Origin: Typhlomys cinereus | Lineage: Eukaryota > Chordata > Mammalia > Rodentia > Platacanthomyidae | DNA length: 64,000 bases | Direction of reading: 5' to 3' | NCBI GenBank assembly: GCA_023101885.1 | Contig: JALPQD010000390.1 | Coordinates: forward strand, 484,757-548,756 | Shown here: in pieces, positions 59,849 to 64,000 of the stretch | Numbering within the stretch: the stretch's first letter is position 1 | Layout: each line of letters starts with the position of its first letter | Position numbers and translations under genes: made by a program | Notes under the pieces: generated by a model | Seen by the model: the letters and a program-made list of their open reading frames with translations, nothing else | Databases searched by the model: none | What the model was told of the DNA's origin: nothing

Positions 59849-60840
59849 ATGAAAGAAAGGAATAGGACCACTCAGACGAACTGTATGAATTTCTTTTCCT
59901 GGGACTCACAGATCATCTCCATCAGAAGATCGTCCTTTTCATTTTGTTTCTCTTTGTTTATCTTATCACCCTGGGGGAGAAACTTGGGCACGATCACTCT
60001 CATATGGGTTGACCCCAGACTGCATACTCTTATGTACTTTTTTCTGAGTCTCTTGCCTTTTGTAGATGTTTGCTCTTTTTCTTCCATTGCTTCTAAGATG
60101 CTGTGTGATATTTTTGCAGAGAAAAGAAGTATCTCTTTCGTGGGTTGTGCCTCTTAGATGTGGTTCTTTGGTCTCTGTGTGGGAGCTGACTGTTGCCTTT
60201 TGACTGCCATGGTTTATGATCGGTATACAGCCATTCATAATCCCCTACTGTATACATCATGAAGTCTCAGAGGATCTCCACACAATTGGTTCTAGGACCT
60301 TATGCCATAGTTGTCATAAATATCACAACACATGCAACTCTGACTTTTTCACTATTATTCTGTGGTACAGATATTATCAATGATTTCTTTTGTGCTATTT
60401 CTCCACTATTTTCTCTAGCATGCAATGATACTTGGATCCATAAAGTGGTGCTCTTTGTCGTGTGTGGAGCCATAGGAGTGTTCAGTGATCTCATCGTCAT
60501 GGTTTCCTGTGTCTGTATACTGGCGACCATCTTGAAGGTCCAGACTGCTGATGGGAGACAGAAAGTCTTTTACACATGCTCTTCTCACCTGGCAGGTGTA
60601 TCCATCATGTATTGATGTCTTTTCTTTATTTATGTTTGACCTAGTGCAAATTCCTCTCTTGACATCAATAAAGTGATTTCTTTGTTATTTTTTTTTAACC
60701 ATTGTGATTCCTATGTTGATCCCCCTGGTCTATAGCTTGAGGAATAAGGAGGTGAAAGATACTTTCAGAAGAAATTTGCAAAGGCACCATTTTTTAATTG
60801 GTGGTAAAAGTTGGACCACATTTCTGTTAGAGTTTGTATA
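59849..60840 (+). pseudogene. Olfactory receptor pseudogene (unit D)
   Basis: Same subfamily, start MKERNRTT. Lesions seen by comparison with unit C are an insertion of about 8 bases near 59870-59885 that shifts the frame until about 59970, a CAG-to-TAG stop at 60155-60157, a 1-base loss near 60256, a stop at about 60613-60615, another TGA near 60640 and a length change in the T-run near 60690. Surviving motifs include [35 protein letters not shown] and [12 protein letters not shown]. It has lost the reading frame more thoroughly than the unit B copy and is not a functional receptor. Confidence 0.93.
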
Positions 60841-60895
60841 TCAATGCAAAAATATTCTCAAAATGACATTGGCTTTAGGAAGAAAGGTTGCATGA

Positions 60896-61775
60896 TGAGA
60901 CTCTTTTTTTAACATTTCAGAATTGATTTGAAAATTGGAGAATTTTCTAAGTGGTTTTCTATCTCTGTTATTTTTGTGACATATCATATATCTGCTGTAC
61001 ATATAGAGGTAGTGTGAGAGTAAAATATTAATGTATATTAGAAGACAATCAGAACACAATATTTTTATTCTATTAATAATATCTAAATGTTGTAAATATT
61101 CAATGCAACAGAATTCAAATTAAAAAGAAAAGAAATAGATGACAGGAATTGTTTCAGAACCATGTCATTACTGGAGATATAACCACAATATACAACAAAC
61201 ATCCTCAAATTCACAATAAAAATTACAAATTTTAGTAACTGGGCAATAGAAGCAGCCATTAATTCACAGAAATGAAAATACTGCCATAGCATACTGAAAA
61301 ATTGTTCAGCTTGTTTCTTAATCCTGAAGTAAAATAACAGGTTAGTTCAGTGACTTACAATACATTTTAAACATTAGTAGATTTCATTCATGGTGAGGTT
61401 ATTGTTTGCTTATGTATACTCATATTTTTGTGTTGATAGAAAGGACAGATTATTTTCCATGATGAGATGATAGATTCAGATGACTTAGACCCAGGAACCT
61501 AAGTCTTTAGAAATTTAGAAACCAGAAATTTAAATGCCAAAACAAAAATTTACATACATTTCAGAAACATGTGTAGAAGCTATAGAATTAAAAGCAAATA
61601 AAACTAATATTCATTATTAGAAGCAAAATACCTTATCTGTAAAATATGATAGCTGAAAAACAGAATGGGATGTTGTCTTATTGGCTCATAGAGATCTATT
61701 CTATTTAGGCACAAGTAGAAAACTTTAAGTTGAAGATCAATACATTCTACTTATCACATATACAAAGTAGCAAAG
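60896..61775. other. Unassigned AT-rich sequence
   Basis: No gene or repeat that I recognise. Its left end follows the unit D pseudogene, and no similarity to the 3' flanks of units B or C is apparent. Confidence 0.4.
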
Positions 61776-61780
61776 CATAC

Positions 61781-62140
61781 TGTTATGGTTTAAAATGTGT
61801 CCCCCACAGTCTCATGTGTTTGGCAAGGTCATGGCACCTTGACAGGTGGAGACTTGCTAGGGGAAGGCAGGTCACAAGGGGTACATCTTGAGGTAGATTA
61901 GTCCTATCCTACCTTATGGAGAAGTCTGCCTTTGCAGCAAGCAGTCTGGCAGCTCTCAGCCTCTAAGATGTCTGCAGTGAGGTAGCCTCCTGCCTGCTTC
62001 GGCCAGCCAGCCATGCTGCCTCCACCGTGAGAAACTGTATCTCCCCTCTGGAATTGTAAGCTGAATAAATCTCCCTATCTCTCTTAAGTTGCTTGACTTT
62101 GGATGCGCTCTCACAGCAATAGTTAAGAGTAATTATTACA
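61781..62140 (+). mobile_element. Solo LTR, ORR1/MaLR-like
   Basis: 360-base element with TG...CA ends (TGTTATGGTTTAAAATG at the left, ATTATTACA at the right), flanked by the 5-bp duplication CATAC (61776-61780 and 62141-62145). It has an AATAAA near 62064 and an overall layout resembling the rodent ORR1 group of ERVL-MaLR LTRs. No internal retroviral region accompanies it, so it is a solitary LTR left by recombination. The family label rests on recalled resemblance. Confidence 0.78.
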
Positions 62141-62145
62141 CATAC

Positions 62146-62667
62146 ATTAAAAATGTATGTGTGTGGTTGTATTTGTGTGGTTTTCTGTGTGTGTTACTAG
62201 GAATAATTCTGTAGAACACACAGTGATCTGTGAATAGGAATTGTATCAGTAGACATAGGCAGGAGGCAGGGAAGGGCAGATTTTGTTTATATGCATTTGA
62301 ATTCTGTCTTCCTTCTCTCTGGTTCTATTTGAGTCTAGTTAAGATGTACCATTTCACTTTCTGTTAAGTTGCTGCTGTATCTCTCTAGTTTTGTTTGTTG
62401 GAGAATATAACAAGACGGTAACAACATATTCTTTCTGCAAAAAAAAAAAAAAAAAACAAAAAAAAAAACAAAAAAAAACCCAACCCAAATTCTCTTTATC
62501 CAGATACAGAAGTAGACTATGATCTGATTCCCCAAACCTGTGTAATTCTTGGCTCCAAAAGGCAAATACTCATTGCTGAGTCAATTTCCATCTTCTTTTG
62601 CTTCTTAAAGTATCAGGTTATCTGGGTTTGTGTCCTGGTCGTCTTCTGTGCTATCTGGTGCCCAGGC
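62146..62667. other. Unassigned sequence with A-rich tract
   Basis: No gene is visible. A (TG)-rich stretch lies at 62155-62195 and an A-rich tract with isolated C at 62439-62479. The A-rich tract could be the tail of an old retroposed fragment, but no body is recognisable. Confidence 0.4.
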
Positions 62668-62682
62668 TGGAACAGTATTCTT

Positions 62683-63008
62683 TTTTTTTTTTTGAAATTT
62701 TTTATTTTATTTATTATTATTCAATTGTGCGTGTATGCATTTGTGCCGTGTGTATGTAGGTATGTATGTGTGTGTGTGTGTGTGTATGTGTGTGTGTAGA
62801 ACCACGGATGAATTCGGGAACCACTATGAACCGCCTCCACCTCCTCCTTGTCCACTCTGCCCCGGGATTCACAGGCTCCGCCCTACCAGACCGGAAATAC
62901 AGGCCACCCCTGCTTCCGCTGGCATCTATACGTGGGGTCTAGGATCCGAACTCAGGATCTTGCACCTACAAGGCAGAGGATTAACCCCTGAGCCACCTCC
63001 CCAGCCCC
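62683..63008 (-). repeat. B2-like SINE with 15-bp TSD (one mismatch)
   Basis: Minus-strand copy with a long T-rich tail, a (TG)n tract near 62758-62797 and the tRNA-like head at the right. It is flanked by tggaacagtattctt (62668-62682) and tggaactgtattctt (63009-63023). Confidence 0.94.
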
Positions 63009-63023
63009 TGGAACTGTATTCTT

Positions 63024-64000
63024 AACTATGAAATGCTATAGAAGTAAATACAAGATATTTGGACAGGACAAAGTTTTTGGACTGTGACAGCAAAACACCA
63101 ATACAAATTCACACTTTGGAACCAGTTTTCAACCCAAATCTGCTGTTCGCAAATTTCTAAGGTTAAGGTATTGCTCTGTGTCACATTTTTCTGAACTGAT
63201 CTGTCTGGATTTCCACAATAACATAGAGGTTTTTTTTTTTAAATAAAAAAGTATTTTTAAACTTTCTAGGATGCCTTTAGTGTTCTAATTTTATTCCACA
63301 TCTGTTTGTAAGGTAAAAAGCATGGTTATATGTGGAATATTATACAACAAACTAATTAGTTTGAGTTTACTACTTTTTAATATATACATATTTACAAAAA
63401 CATTTTGCTGTCATCTGAAATAAATCTCTTAGAAAAACAATATTGTCATGTATTAATTTCTTCAATGGACAATAGTTCTAAGAAAAATGAAGATTAGCCT
63501 TTCTTTTTGTATTGTGATAGCATTATGTAAATAAGCTTGAGATGATAAAATAATTATAAACAGGTTGAGTTCACTTATAAATATGAAATATATATTTTAT
63601 TTATCACTTGTATTTTTAATGTAAATAATATCAAAACTTGTGCCTTAATTTTTTTGAAATGCTGGAAATAATGTGAAATAATTTTATGTTCTTATAACTC
63701 AGTGGCCACTTAATTTTCTCTAGAATATTCATTATACATTCTTGCCAACCTTTATAAGGTCATTTGATCTTAGGAATAGGGACTCTTGATAGCATGTTCT
63801 TTTTTTTTACAATTATGAAGTTAGTAGTAACTTCTATCTCTTCAATTTTTCTCAACTGATTATCTTGCATTCATGGTTCCTAATTCTGCTTTTAATGTTA
63901 TCTGTATAAAGGATTATAACTAATCTTTACTTTTAAGGACAGATCTTTGTAAGCATGAACATGTTCCACTTTATTTATAAGCACACTTGTTCTAATTAAC
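63024..64000 (+). other. AT-rich sequence; right part resembles the OR proximal upstream region
   Basis: No gene is visible. From about 63650 to the window edge, short matches in order align with 2450-2770 of unit A: 'taactcagtggccacttaattt' versus the same stretch near 2488, and 'actttatttataagcac' versus 2732 onward. This suggests a further OR unit starts to the right of the window. Confidence 0.5.

Noticed and set aside
1..64000. CRISPR arrays, operons, ribosome binding sites, bacterial mobile elements
   Set aside because: No regularly spaced short repeats with unique spacers and no dense coding; the content is vertebrate nuclear DNA.

Overview
This window looks like nuclear DNA from a myomorph-type rodent. 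It is AT-rich and has no operons or bacterial signals. It holds single-exon olfactory receptor (OR) genes set in very dense LINE-1 (L1), B2-like tRNA-derived SINEs and (CA)n microsatellites, plus one solo LTR resembling the rodent ORR1/MaLR group. The L1 and SINE sequences are not ones I recognise as mouse or rat, so I name no species.

The genic content is a tandem OR array, all on the + strand. Unit A has an intact OR (about 3029-3994). Unit B has an OR pseudogene (38458-39448). Unit C has an intact OR (45449-46420). Unit D has an OR pseudogene (about 59849-60840). Copies A and C encode near-identical class II receptors and carry the family hallmarks ([33 protein letters not shown]). The B-C and C-D spacers are paralogous; after subtracting later insertions the repeat unit is about 6.9 kb. 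Flank similarity at the right edge (63540-64000) predicts a fifth unit just outside the window.

The rest is mostly retrotransposon. An old + strand L1 (about 8376-13413, resuming at 20324) was split by a younger + strand L1 (13414-20312) flanked by an 11-bp target-site duplication (TSD). A roughly 13-kb composite (24637-37632) fills the upstream region of unit B: a minus-strand L1 with an internal duplication, holding a second + strand L1. A near-complete minus-strand L1 (48848-55611) with an intact ORF1, two lesions in ORF2 and a GC-rich tandem-monomer 5'UTR sits in the C-D spacer with a 17-18 bp TSD. Smaller L1 events are a 43-bp insertion (41629-41671) and a twin-primed copy (57589-58158).

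Because the OR spacers are duplicated, several insertions have an 'empty' paralogous site in the same window, so their boundaries can be read directly. I found no undescribed enzymatic or defence system. The most informative signals are the OR tandem duplication with an apparent gene-conversion mosaic, two templated duplications inside the old L1, and the nested L1 history.
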